NCBI RefSeq assembly: GCF_003416885.1
Contig: NZ_QVPD01000009.1
Coordinates: 52,243-116,242, forward strand
Direction of reading: 5' to 3'
DNA: 64,000 nt
Origin: Cognatiluteimonas weifangensis
GTDB taxonomy: Bacteria > Pseudomonadota > Gammaproteobacteria > Xanthomonadales > Xanthomonadaceae
Shown here: positions 1 to 9,591 of the stretch, piece after piece
Layout: every line of letters begins with the position of its first letter
How positions within the stretch are numbered: position 1 is the first letter of the stretch
Notes under the pieces: generated by a model
Seen by the model: the letters and a program-made list of their open reading frames with translations, nothing else
What the model was told of the DNA's origin: nothing
The model's database searches: none
Program-made: the position numbers and the translations under genes

Positions 1-651
1 CGCGCCGTGTTCCACGCCCTGCTCGATGAAGTCGAAGTCCAGCACCAGGTTCAGCGCCGCGACCACCACCACCACGGCCGAGAACCCGATCCCGACCCAG
101 CCGCTGTCGTGGATGAAGCTCATGCCCTGGAAGCCGAACAGCTGCAGGCCCATCTGCACCAGGTACAGCAGGAAGATGCCGCCGGTGGCGGCGACCACGC
201 CCAGCTTGAAGTTCTCGGTCGCCCTGATCAGGCCGCTGCGGTAGGCCAGCAGCAGCGCGGCCAGGGTGCCGAAGGTGAGCCCGACCGCCTGCATCACGAT
301 GCCCGGAAAGCGCTGCTCGAACACCGCCGAGATCGCACCGATGAACAGGCCTTCGGCCGCGGCGTACAGCGGCGCGGTGACCGGCGCCCAGGTCTTCTTG
401 AATACCGTGACCAGCGCCAGCCCCAGGCCGCCGAGGGCGCCGCCCCACACCCAGGGCATCAGGCCCGCGCCGCCGCCGGCGTAGGCCTTGCTCCAGGTGA
501 ACATCGCCGCAGCCAGGACCACCACCAGCAGGAACGCGGTCTTGTTGACCGTGCCGTTCAGGCTCATGGCGCTGGCGTCGTGGCGCACCACGGTGCCGGA
601 GCCCAGGTCCAGGAAGGTCGATTCGCTCAATGCCGGGTTGCCGCTGCGCAT
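1..651 (-). CDS. Bax inhibitor-1/YccA family membrane protein, C-terminus cut by window edge
   Basis: The minus strand is open from an ATG at 651 to the window start, giving 217 residues without a stop, so the C-terminus is missing. A short polar N-terminus (MRSGNPALSESTF) is followed by a series of hydrophobic segments (for example AFLLVVVLAAAMFTW, LMPWVWGGALGGLGLALVTV and WVGIGFSAVVVVVAALNLVL), as in the multi-pass Bax inhibitor-1 family. The visible tail LDFDFIEQGVEHG matches the acidic stretch near the end of bacterial family members. These are inner-membrane proteins; relatives act as calcium leak channels or modulate FtsH, and the exact role here is unknown. The gene diverges from the tRNA cluster, with about 70 bases between its start and the tRNA promoter. 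Confidence 0.85.
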   Translation of the reverse strand, partial: MRSGNPALSESTFLDLGSGTVVRHDASAMSLNGTVNKTAFLLVVVLAAAMFTWSKAYAGGGAGLMPWVWGGALGGLGLALVTVFKKTWAPVTAPLYAAAEGLFIGAISAVFEQRFPGIVMQAVGLTFGTLAALLLAYRSGLIRATENFKLGVVAATGGIFLLYLVQMGLQLFGFQGMSFIHDSGWVGIGFSAVVVVVAALNLVLDFDFIEQGVEHGA

Positions 652-723
652 GGGACTCTCGCTCGTGCCGTGGAAAGGTCGGGGCCAGAGCATACACATC
701 CCGGGCCGGCGTCGCGCCGCGCG

Positions 724-752
724 TTGACACGCCTGCGCCGGCTCCGGACAAT
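724..752 (+). promoter_or_regulatory. Sigma70 promoter of the tRNA cluster
   Basis: A perfect -35 TTGACA (724-729), a 17-base spacer and a -10 GACAAT (747-752) precede tRNA-Pro by about 45 bases. Predicted transcription starts near 759. It is the best-matched sigma70 promoter I see in the window and could drive all five downstream tRNAs. Confidence 0.75.
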
Positions 753-796
753 AGCCGGCCTTTCGCAGCGTTGGCGCGCCGCGGGAGCGTTCCACG

Positions 797-873
797 CGGG
801 GTATAGCGCAGTCTGGTAGCGCGCCTGCTTTGGGAGCAGGATGTCGGGGGTTCGAATCCCTCTACCCCGACCA
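797..873 (+). tRNA. tRNA-Pro (TGG)
   Basis: Cloverleaf with acceptor arms 797-803 and 863-869, discriminator A and encoded CCA. The anticodon stem CCTGC/GCAGG holds loop TTTGGGA with anticodon TGG. First of five tRNAs in the cluster. Confidence 0.95.
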
Positions 874-914
874 TCCCGGCCCGTCCGGGCCCGGGGTGCG
901 ACAATCCGGCCAGG

Positions 915-991
915 GCGCCCGTAGCTCAACCGGATAGAGCACCGGCCTTCTAAGCCGGTGGTTGCAGGTTCGAGTCCTGCCGGGCGCGCCA
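915..991 (+). tRNA. tRNA-Arg (TCT)
   Basis: Acceptor arms GCGCCCG (915-921) and CGGGCGC (981-987), discriminator G and CCA encoded. The anticodon loop CTTCTAA in stem CCGGC/GCCGG gives TCT, reading AGA/AGG. A GACAAT at 900-905 just upstream could be an extra -10, but no -35 is visible. Confidence 0.95.
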
Positions 992-1010
992 TCGTTCGAC
1001 CGTCCCAATG

Positions 1011-1087
1011 GTGGCTGTAGCTCAGTTGGTTAGAGTCCTGGATTGTGATTCCAGTTGTCGGGGGTTCGAGTCCCCTCAGCCACCCCA
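1011..1087 (+). tRNA. tRNA-His (GTG)
   Basis: Acceptor arms GTGGCTG (1011-1017) and CAGCCAC (1077-1083), discriminator C, CCA encoded. The loop TTGTGAT in stem CTGGA/TCCAG gives anticodon GTG. Base 1010 is G, which supplies the extra 5' G-1 that pairs with discriminator C73 in bacterial tRNA-His. Confidence 0.95.
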
Positions 1088-1118
1088 GATCCGGTTTTGT
1101 TGGTACAATTTTTTGCAC

Positions 1119-1194
1119 GGGCCGTTAGCTCAGTTGGTAGAGCAGTTGACTCTTAATCAATAGGTCCAAGGTTCGAATCCTTGACGGCCCACCA
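1119..1194 (+). tRNA. tRNA-Lys (CTT)
   Basis: Acceptor arms GGGCCGT (1119-1125) and ACGGCCC (1184-1190), discriminator A, CCA encoded. Loop CTCTTAA gives anticodon CTT, reading AAG, the favoured Lys codon in this GC-rich genome. A TACAAT at 1104-1109 could be a second internal promoter -10, but no -35 is convincing. Confidence 0.95.
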
Positions 1195-1202
1195 CCCGTG
1201 AA

Positions 1203-1230
1203 ACGCCCGGCCCGCGCCGGGCGTTTTTTT
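1203..1230 (+). terminator. Rho-independent terminator after tRNA-Lys
   Basis: A GC-rich stem-loop (arms about 1203-1211 and 1216-1224) is followed by seven T. It separates the first four tRNAs from tRNA-Leu. Confidence 0.85.
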
Positions 1231-1271
1231 GCGTGCCGCTCCCGCCGCACGGCCGTAGAATCGCGGCGATC

Positions 1272-1356
<85 letters not shown>

Positions 1357-1712
1357 GCAGGACGCTGGCCTGGCGTCTCGATGTGCGCATCCAAGCCTGC
1401 TATCGGCTTGCGCGCGGGCGCCGGCTTCCGCGCCGGTTGCCTGCAAGTCGGCATTTCCGGCGCGCGCGCCGGACCGGCGCCGGGGCCGGGGGCCAGAAGC
1501 CGGGGCTGGGCCGGGCCCCGCCTCCGCAGCGTGCCGCGTCGGGCGCCGACGCGCCGGGAAAGGCGGCGCGGCCGTGCTGGCGGCGGGCCGGCAAATCGGC
1601 CAAACTAGCGCGTTCCGCCGCTTCCGGACGCGTGTCGATGCCGCCCGGCCGCCGGTCCGACAAATCAATGTAACTTTCGCCGTGGCCCGGAGCCACGGTC
1701 GCAGGAGTGGGT
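1357..1712. other. Intergenic stretch between tRNA-Leu and tig
   Basis: About 356 very GC-rich bases with no supportable gene. A small hairpin CAAGCC/GGCTTG (1392-1397 with 1405-1410) follows the tRNA without a T-tract. The AT-richest part (about 1661-1678) presumably holds the tig promoter, but no hexamer pair is convincing. A Shine-Dalgarno AGGAG lies at about 1703-1707. Confidence 0.5.
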
Positions 1713-3035
1713 ATGCCAGCTTCAGATACGCAGGTTTCGGTCGAATCCGTCGGGCGCCTCGAACGCCGCATGACCCTCCGTCTCCCGGCGGAACGCCTGG
1801 AGAACCAGGTCGGTGGCCGCCTGCGCGAGATCGCGCGCACGGCCCGGATCAAGGGGTTCCGACCGGGCAAGGTGCCGACCAAGGTGGTCGAGCAGCGCTA
1901 CGGCCAGCAGGTCCGCGCCGAGGTGTTGGACGGGCTGCTGCGCGAGGGCTTCGACGAGGCGGTGCGCGACAACGCGCTGCGCATCGCCGGCAACCCGCGG
2001 ATCGAGCCGGCGGACGCGGACGCCGGCGCCGGCGAACTGTCCTACGTGGCCACGTTCGAGCTGGTGCCGGAATTCGGCGAGATCGACGTGACCAAGCTGC
2101 AGGTCGTGCGCCACAGCGCCGAGGTGGCCGAGGCCGACATCGACCGCATGATCGAGAACCTGCGCCAGCAGCGTCGCAGCTGGAGCGCGGTCACGCGGCC
2201 GGCGCGCGAAGGCGACGCGGTCGATGTGGAGACCTGGTCGCAGGCCGGCGACGAGCGCCTGCCCGCGCAGGGCGTGGAGCGCGGCGTCGACGTGATCGGC
2301 AGCGGCGCCATGCTGCCGGAGATCGAGGCCGCCTTGACCGGCATGTCCGCCGGCGAGGAGAAGTCCATCGAGGTCGTGTTTCCGGAGCAGTGGCGGGTGC
2401 CGCAGCTGGCCGGCAGGACGGTGCAGGTGCACCTGAAGGCCGAGCAGGTCTCGGAGCCGGTGCTGCCCGAGGTGGATCCCGCATTCATCCGCAGTTTCGG
2501 CGTCAAGAGCGGCGAGCTGGCGCAGTTCCGCACCGAGATCCGCAACAACCTGGAGCGCGAGCTCAAGGGCGCGCTGATGAACCGCCTGCGGCGCGAGGTC
2601 GGCGAGCAGCTGGTCGCGGCCTATGCGGAGGTGGAACTGCCGCCGCGGCTGGTCGAGCAGGAGGCTCGCGGCATGGCGCAGCAGGCGCTGCAGCAGGCGC
2701 GCCAGCAGGGCCAGCAGATCGCCGCGCTGCCGGACAATGCGCACGAGCCGTTCCTGGATGCCGCCCGCAAGCGTGTCCTGGTCGGGCTGCTGGTGGGCGA
2801 GGTCGCGCGCCGCAACGAGTTGCGCCTGGATCCCAAGCGCCTGAACGAACTGCTGCGCCTGATCGCCTCCACCTACGAGGAGCCGCAGCAGGTCATTGAG
2901 TTGTACCGCAACGATCCCCAGTTGATGTCCGGGCTGCAGGCGCGGGCGATGGAAGAGCAGGTGATCGACTGGATCGCCGAGCGCGCGCAGCACACCGAGC
3001 AGGCCTTGACCTTCCAGGAAGCCATCGGCCCGTAA
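1713..3035 (+). CDS. tig: Trigger factor, ribosome-associated chaperone and peptidyl-prolyl isomerase
   Basis: A 440-residue protein that binds the ribosome exit tunnel and shields nascent chains. The N-terminal ribosome-binding domain carries the family signature [12 protein letters not shown] at about residues 48-59 (E. coli GFRKGKVP). A divergent FKBP-like PPIase domain follows (about 150-240), then a helical C-terminal chaperone domain rich in Arg, Glu and Gln. The ATG at 1713 is preferred because AGGAG lies 6-7 bases upstream; an in-frame GTG at 1707 overlaps that ribosome-binding site. It heads the conserved order tig-clpP-clpX-lon-hupB-ppiD. Confidence 0.95.
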   Translation: MPASDTQVSVESVGRLERRMTLRLPAERLENQVGGRLREIARTARIKGFRPGKVPTKVVEQRYGQQVRAEVLDGLLREGFDEAVRDNALRIAGNPRIEPADADAGAGELSYVATFELVPEFGEIDVTKLQVVRHSAEVAEADIDRMIENLRQQRRSWSAVTRPAREGDAVDVETWSQAGDERLPAQGVERGVDVIGSGAMLPEIEAALTGMSAGEEKSIEVVFPEQWRVPQLAGRTVQVHLKAEQVSEPVLPEVDPAFIRSFGVKSGELAQFRTEIRNNLERELKGALMNRLRREVGEQLVAAYAEVELPPRLVEQEARGMAQQALQQARQQGQQIAALPDNAHEPFLDAARKRVLVGLLVGEVARRNELRLDPKRLNELLRLIASTYEEPQQVIELYRNDPQLMSGLQARAMEEQVIDWIAERAQHTEQALTFQEAIGP

Positions 3036-3093
3036 GGCGAGTCCCTTCGCAAGGGTCCGCGCGTCGTGCGCGGACTTCCCAGCAGACAGACAG

Positions 3094-3729
3094 GTGGCAA
3101 ACGTGGACAACCGGACCAAAGCCCTGAACCTGGTGCCGATGGTGGTCGAACAGACCAGCCGCGGCGAGCGCGCGTACGACATCTACTCGCGGCTGCTGAA
3201 GGAGCGGGTGATCTTCCTGGTCGGCGGCATCGACGACCACGTCGCCAACGTCATCGTCGCGCAGATGCTGTTCCTCGAGGCGGAGAACCCAGAGAAGGAC
3301 ATCAGCCTGTACATCAATTCGCCCGGCGGCATCGTCACCGCGGGCATGGCGATCTACGACACCATGCAGTTCATCAAGCCGGACGTGAGCACCATCTGCG
3401 TCGGCCAGGCCGCCTCGATGGGCGCGTTGCTGCTGGCCGCCGGCAGCAAGGGCAAGCGTTACGCGCTGCCGAACTCGCGGGTGATGATCCACCAGCCGCT
3501 GGGCGGCTTCCAGGGCCAGGCCACGGACATCGAGATCCACGCCCGCGAAATCCTGTCGATGAAGCAGCGCCTCAACGAGATCCTGTCCAAGCACACCGGG
3601 CAGGCGCTGGACACCATCGCCCGCGACACCGAGCGCGACAACTTCAAGAGCGCCGAGGCCTCGCGCGACTACGGCCTGATCGACCAGGTGCTCGAACGCC
3701 GTCCGGAAGACTCGATCCAGCCGGCTTGA
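3094..3729 (+). CDS. clpP: ATP-dependent Clp protease proteolytic subunit ClpP
   Basis: A 211-residue serine protease subunit that forms the tetradecameric chamber fed by ClpX. The catalytic triad is visible: Ser108 in [11 protein letters not shown], His133 in [13 protein letters not shown] and Asp182 in RDTERDNF, with the family spacing. The start is a GTG at 3094; a second in-frame GTG at 3103 would give [14 protein letters not shown] and is also plausible, since the N-terminus is processed. It lies 58 bases after tig, so co-transcription is likely. Confidence 0.97.
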   Translation: MANVDNRTKALNLVPMVVEQTSRGERAYDIYSRLLKERVIFLVGGIDDHVANVIVAQMLFLEAENPEKDISLYINSPGGIVTAGMAIYDTMQFIKPDVSTICVGQAASMGALLLAAGSKGKRYALPNSRVMIHQPLGGFQGQATDIEIHAREILSMKQRLNEILSKHTGQALDTIARDTERDNFKSAEASRDYGLIDQVLERRPEDSIQPA

Positions 3730-3868
3730 GTACGGCCGCGCAGACCTTCAGAATCACGCAAGATCCTGATCGTAAACGACTTTCATTGTGTGCAGCGGGC
3801 CTGGCGGGGATGCCGGGCCCCTGTGCTATTCTCGGGCCGCAACCGCGGCTGCAGCAGGTGACTGGGGA

Positions 3869-5155
3869 ATGAGCGAAGACCGTCAGGGCCGATCCGGCGA
3901 CAGCAGCAAGATCCTGTACTGCTCGTTCTGCGGCAAGAGCCAGCACGAGGTCCGCAAGCTGATCGCGGGCCCGAGCGTGTTCATCTGCGACGAATGCGTC
4001 GAGCTGTGCAACGACATCATCCGCGAGGAGCTCGAGGAAAAGGCGCAGTCGGCGCGCAGTTCGCTGCCCAAGCCGCGCGAAATCCTCGAGGTGCTGGACC
4101 AGTACGTGATCGGCCAGGCCCGCGCCAAGAAGACGCTCGCGGTGGCGGTCTACAACCACTACAAGCGGATCGAGAGCCGGCAGAAGAACGACGACGTCGA
4201 GCTGGCCAAGTCCAACATCCTGCTGGTCGGCCCGACCGGTTCGGGCAAGACGCTGCTGGCCGAGACCCTGGCGCGGCTGCTCAACGTGCCGTTCACCATG
4301 GCCGACGCCACGACGCTGACCGAAGCCGGCTATGTCGGCGAGGACGTCGAGAACATCATCCAGAAGCTGCTGCAGAAGTGCGACTACGACGTCGAGAAGG
4401 CGCAGCAGGGCATCGTCTACATCGACGAGATCGACAAGATCTCGCGCAAGAGCGAGAACCCGTCGATCACCCGCGACGTGTCGGGCGAGGGCGTGCAGCA
4501 GGCGCTGCTGAAGCTGATCGAGGGCACCGTGGCCAGCGTGCCGCCGCAGGGCGGGCGCAAGCACCCGCAGCAGGAGTTCCTGCAGGTCGATACCCGCAAC
4601 ATCCTGTTCATCGTCGGCGGCGCCTTCGCCGGGCTGGACAAGATCATCCAGCAGCGCAGCACCGACGCCAGCGGCATCGGCTTCGGCGCCAAGCTCAAGA
4701 GTTCCGAGCGCAAGGTCGAGGTCGGCAAGGTGCTGGCCGAGGTCGAGCCCGAAGACCTGATCAAGTTCGGCCTGATCCCCGAGTTCGTCGGCCGCCTGCC
4801 GGTGGTCGCCACGCTCGAGGAACTGGACGAGGCCGCCCTGGTCAGGATCCTGACCGAGCCGCGCAACGCGATCAGCAAGCAGTTCAGGAAGCTGTTCGAC
4901 ATGGAAGGCGTGGAACTGGAGTTCCGCCCCGACGCCCTGGCCGCGATCGCACGCAAGGCGCTCAAGCGCAAGACCGGCGCCCGTGGCCTGCGTACCATCG
5001 TCGAGTCGGTGCTGCTGGACACGATGTACGACCTGCCGTCGCTGGAGAACGTCAGCAAGGTGGTCGTGGACGAGTCGGTGATCGAGCACAAGTCCGACCC
5101 CTACCTGATCTACCAGACCCCGGCGCCGGCGCCCAAGGCCGCCAGCGGCGAATAG
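3869..5155 (+). CDS. clpX: ATP-dependent Clp protease ATP-binding subunit ClpX
   Basis: A 428-residue AAA+ unfoldase that delivers substrates to ClpP. The N-terminal zinc-binding domain has Cys18, Cys21, Cys40 and Cys43 (YCSFCGKS and [10 protein letters not shown]). Walker A is GPTGSGKT (121-128), Walker B is IVYIDEIDK, and the ClpP-docking IGF loop is present in ASGIGFGAK. The ATG at 3869 starts [10 protein letters not shown], as in relatives; the upstream extension is not conserved in type. It lies 139 bases after clpP. A TATTCT at 3827-3832 preceded by TG could be an extended -10 for a separate promoter, but this is weak. Confidence 0.97.
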   Translation: MSEDRQGRSGDSSKILYCSFCGKSQHEVRKLIAGPSVFICDECVELCNDIIREELEEKAQSARSSLPKPREILEVLDQYVIGQARAKKTLAVAVYNHYKRIESRQKNDDVELAKSNILLVGPTGSGKTLLAETLARLLNVPFTMADATTLTEAGYVGEDVENIIQKLLQKCDYDVEKAQQGIVYIDEIDKISRKSENPSITRDVSGEGVQQALLKLIEGTVASVPPQGGRKHPQQEFLQVDTRNILFIVGGAFAGLDKIIQQRSTDASGIGFGAKLKSSERKVEVGKVLAEVEPEDLIKFGLIPEFVGRLPVVATLEELDEAALVRILTEPRNAISKQFRKLFDMEGVELEFRPDALAAIARKALKRKTGARGLRTIVESVLLDTMYDLPSLENVSKVVVDESVIEHKSDPYLIYQTPAPAPKAASGE

Positions 5156-5246
5156 CGCCGGATCCCGGCCGGGCTCCGGTTCAGGTGGCAAGCCCCTGAT
5201 TGCAAAGCGTTCGTCGGCCCGTGCAAGTCGAGGGCGACGACGGGCG

Positions 5247-5275
5247 CTTGCAACCGTTTCACGCCAGCCCCATAA
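5247..5275 (+). promoter_or_regulatory. Sigma32-type heat-shock promoter upstream of lon
   Basis: CTTGCAA (5247-5253), a 14-base spacer and CCCCATAA (5268-5275) match the sigma32 pattern (CTTGAA, 13-15 bases, CCCCATnT) with one mismatch in the -35. It sits in the 223-base clpX-lon gap, about 100 bases before the lon start, which fits the known heat-shock control of lon. Confidence 0.7.
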
Positions 5276-5378
5276 CCATGAACGTCGGCGCGTTGCGCCG
5301 CCTTGACCGTCCGGCCGGTATCGTTTTCCGGCTGCCCGATCACGCTGTCCGAGACTGCCCCTGCCCCCCGGAGCCGCC

Positions 5379-7793
<2,415 letters not shown>

Positions 7794-7865
7794 AGCGGCG
7801 CGATGCGGTGTTCGCGGCGATCCGACCGCGATCGCTGAAACCCGCGCCAGTGCTTGTTTTCCGTG

Positions 7866-7894
7866 TTGCGCGGCGAAAATCCGACTGGTATAAC
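7866..7894 (+). promoter_or_regulatory. Sigma70 promoter of hupB
   Basis: -35 TTGCGC (7866-7871), 17-base spacer and extended -10 TGG-TATAAC (7889-7894). Predicted start near 7901 leaves a 5' leader of about 124 bases before hupB. Confidence 0.7.
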
Positions 7895-8024
7895 GCATGC
7901 AACCGCGTCGCCGGCGCCAAGCGCCGCGTCGCGGCATGCTCGACCGGGCAGCCTGCGCAACGCCGCAGCGGGGACCCCGGTTACCTTATCCAGCGGTCGA
8001 ACGATCCGCACAGGGAGTCAATCA

Positions 8025-8297
8025 ATGAACAAAGCCGAATTCATCGAAGCCGTGGCCGATGCCGCCGAACTGTCCAAGGCCGACGCCGGTCGCGCGGTCG
8101 ATGCGATGATCGCCTCCATCACCAGGGCGCTGAAGAAGGGCGACACCGTCACCCTGGTCGGCTTCGGTACGTTCGACGTGCGCAAGCGCGGTGCCCGCAC
8201 CGGCCGCAATCCGCGGACCGGCGAGGAAATCAAGATCGCGGCTTCGAAGAATCCCGCCTTCAAGCCCGGCAAGGCGCTGAAGGATGCGGTGAACTGA
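8025..8297 (+). CDS. hupB: DNA-binding protein HU-beta
   Basis: A 90-residue nucleoid protein. It begins [20 protein letters not shown] and carries the HU signature [18 protein letters not shown], followed by the DNA-minor-groove arm and the conserved [15 protein letters not shown] end. The ATG at 8025 follows a GGGAG ribosome-binding site (about 8012-8016). It has its own promoter and a strong terminator directly downstream, so it is probably expressed separately from lon, as expected for an abundant protein. Confidence 0.97.
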   Translation: MNKAEFIEAVADAAELSKADAGRAVDAMIASITRALKKGDTVTLVGFGTFDVRKRGARTGRNPRTGEEIKIAASKNPAFKPGKALKDAVN

Positions 8298-8320
8298 GCC
8301 GCGCGTGACATGTGGTGCAG

Positions 8321-8346
8321 AAGCCCGGCGACAAGCCGGGCTTTTT
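8321..8346 (+). terminator. Rho-independent terminator of hupB
   Basis: Perfect 9-base stem (8321-8329 with 8335-8343), loop GACAA, followed by a run of T. Confidence 0.85.
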
Positions 8347-8380
8347 GTTGCGGGGTGTCGTGATGCGCAGTGAAGCCCGC

Positions 8381-8525
8381 ATCTCCTTCTCTCCGCTCTG
8401 CGGGGGGAAGGTGCCCGAAGGGCGGATGAGGGGCGGCTCTTCGCACGTGCCCTCATCGCATGGTTCCTCGCCCCGTGCCCCTCACCCCGTACCCTCTCCC
8501 CGCCGCGCGGGGCGAGGGGGAGTGA
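8381..8525. repeat. REP-like inverted pair between hupB and tRNA-Val
   Basis: Two roughly 50-base units in opposite orientation (about 8381-8434 and 8471-8525) share a CTCC...GCGGGG...GGTGAGGGGC-type sequence. Each has an internal hairpin (for example GCCCGAAGGGC on the left, CCCCGC/GCGGGG on the right). The layout resembles bacterial interspersed mosaic elements; the sequence style is common in xanthomonad intergenic DNA. No gene is supportable here. Confidence 0.6.
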
Positions 8526-8563
8526 TTCTCGCGCTGCGCGCGAGTGCGTTATTGTTTAGCAGC

Positions 8564-8638
8564 GGGTGCTTAGCTCAGCGGTAGAGCGTCTCCTTTACAC
8601 GGAGAGGGTCGGGGGTTCGAACCCCTCAGCACCCACCA
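8564..8638 (+). tRNA. tRNA-Val (TAC)
   Basis: Acceptor arms GGGTGCT (8564-8570) and AGCACCC (8628-8634), discriminator A, CCA encoded. Stem TCTCC/GGAGA with loop TTTACAC gives anticodon TAC. Confidence 0.95.
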
Positions 8639-8736
8639 GCGACGGCGGTCGCGCCTTGTGCGGCGCAAGGGCAGCGGCGGTGCCCGGCGGTTGCGGGTCG
8701 GGATCCCCGGCAACGGCGCCCGCGCGGCGCGGTCTG

Positions 8737-8765
8737 TTGCGAAGAGGATGGGGCCTCTGTATCAT
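8737..8765 (+). promoter_or_regulatory. Sigma70 promoter of tRNA-Asp
   Basis: -35 TTGCGA (8737-8742), exactly 17 bases, -10 TATCAT (8760-8765), 14 bases before the tRNA. This suggests tRNA-Asp is transcribed independently of tRNA-Val. Confidence 0.7.
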
Positions 8766-8778
8766 CCCGCGGCTCAGC

Positions 8779-8855
8779 GGAGTGGTAGTTCAGTTGGTTA
8801 GAATGCTGGCCTGTCACGCCGGAGGTCGCGGGTTCGAGTCCCGTCCACTCCGCCA
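8779..8855 (+). tRNA. tRNA-Asp (GTC)
   Basis: Acceptor arms GGAGTGG (8779-8785) and CCACTCC (8845-8851), discriminator G, CCA encoded. Loop CTGTCAC in stem CTGGC/GCCGG gives anticodon GTC. Confidence 0.95.
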
Positions 8856-8863
8856 TTTTTCCC

Positions 8864-8891
8864 AGGCACCGGCAACGGTGCCTTCTTTTTT
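8864..8891 (+). terminator. Rho-independent terminator of tRNA-Asp
   Basis: 7-base stem AGGCACC/GGTGCCT (8864-8870 with 8877-8883) followed by TCTTTTTT. Confidence 0.85.
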
Positions 8892-9062
8892 GGCCATCTC
8901 CCCTCTCCGGGATTCGCGATCGGACTCGGGAAGGAGTCGCCGCACGGCGGCCCGAGGGTGGCACGCCCTCCTGACGGCATCCTGCATTCAAGTCGGGGCG
9001 CGGGTTATGCCTGGCCTGACGTCGCGTCATGGTCTGTACTCGGGAGATCGGCTTCGGCAGGA

Positions 9063-9177
9063 GTCGCCGCCCGGCGGGCTGGGGGTGCTGCGCCCTCCTG
9101 ACGACCTCCTGTCTTTAAGTCGGGCCGTGGACCCTCCATGGTCCACTCTCCGCACCCCCAGCCCGCCGGGCGGCGAC
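9063..9177. repeat. Palindrome B, copy 1
   Basis: Perfect 25-base inverted arms (9063-9087 and 9153-9177) enclose 65 bases that themselves contain the palindrome GTGGACC/GGTCCAC (9127-9133 with 9140-9146). Related to 27234-27330. Confidence 0.85.
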
Positions 9178-9240
9178 TTCGCGAGCCTGGAGGTTCGTCG
9201 CTTCGGATGGTTTTTTCTGCAAGCGCCAACTTACTTGCCC

Positions 9241-9350
9241 GGAAGCCGGTGGCCCGGCCCGTGCGGGACCGTCGGCGGCATGGATGCCGCCGAGGAGCCT
9301 ACAGGGACGTATTCACGGCGTGTCCCGCACGGGCCGGGCCACCGGCTTCC
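9241..9350. repeat. Palindrome A, copy 1
   Basis: Perfect 29-base inverted arms (9241-9269 and 9322-9350) around a 52-base centre. Inside is a 10-base stem (9272-9281 with 9284-9293) containing GGCGGCATGGATGCCGCC. Bases 9266-9321 are, reversed, identical to 27091-27146 and 63935-63990. Confidence 0.9.
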
Positions 9351-9591
9351 CCCGCAGAAGTTCCCGCACTTGGACCATGTATTTACGGCTTGCGCTGCAT
9401 CGGCCAAGCCACAGGCTACGGGAGAGTGTTTACGGCGTGTCCCCGCACAGGCCGGGCCGCCGGCTTTCCCTCGCGGGGGTTTCCGCACTCGGGAGAAGAG
9501 ACTCTTCTTGCCCCGTCGGGGCCGCGCGGATTGGGGCTGTGCGGGCGTAACGGGGTAGACTTAGCCGCTTACGCCCTGCAAGCGCATCCAC

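Larger units (their letters stand above)
8922..9508 (+). repeat. Composite palindromic repeat, copy 1 (B then A orientation)
   Basis: Almost all of the 736-base gap between tRNA-Asp and ppiD is repetitive. Order: a degenerate half of unit B (8933-8997) directly repeated at 9060-9126; the complete B palindrome (9063-9177); a spacer about 60 bases long containing a T6 run; the complete A palindrome (9241-9350); then two further partial A half-units starting at 9379 and 9426, each opening with GTRTTTACGG. The same B-spacer-A series occurs reversed at 27031-27375. Any reading frames here are by-products of the repeat; I see no coding evidence. Confidence 0.8.

Noticed and set aside
8922..9508. 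CRISPR array
   Set aside because: Repeats are palindromic, unequal and not separated by unique spacers of constant length; no cas genes are present.
9138..9558. Open frames of 70-530 codons running through the composite repeats (for example one encoding MDAAEEPTGTYSRR)
   Set aside because: The same peptide appears wherever the palindrome occurs, in both orientations and running into unrelated sequence. It is a by-product of a GC-rich repeat.
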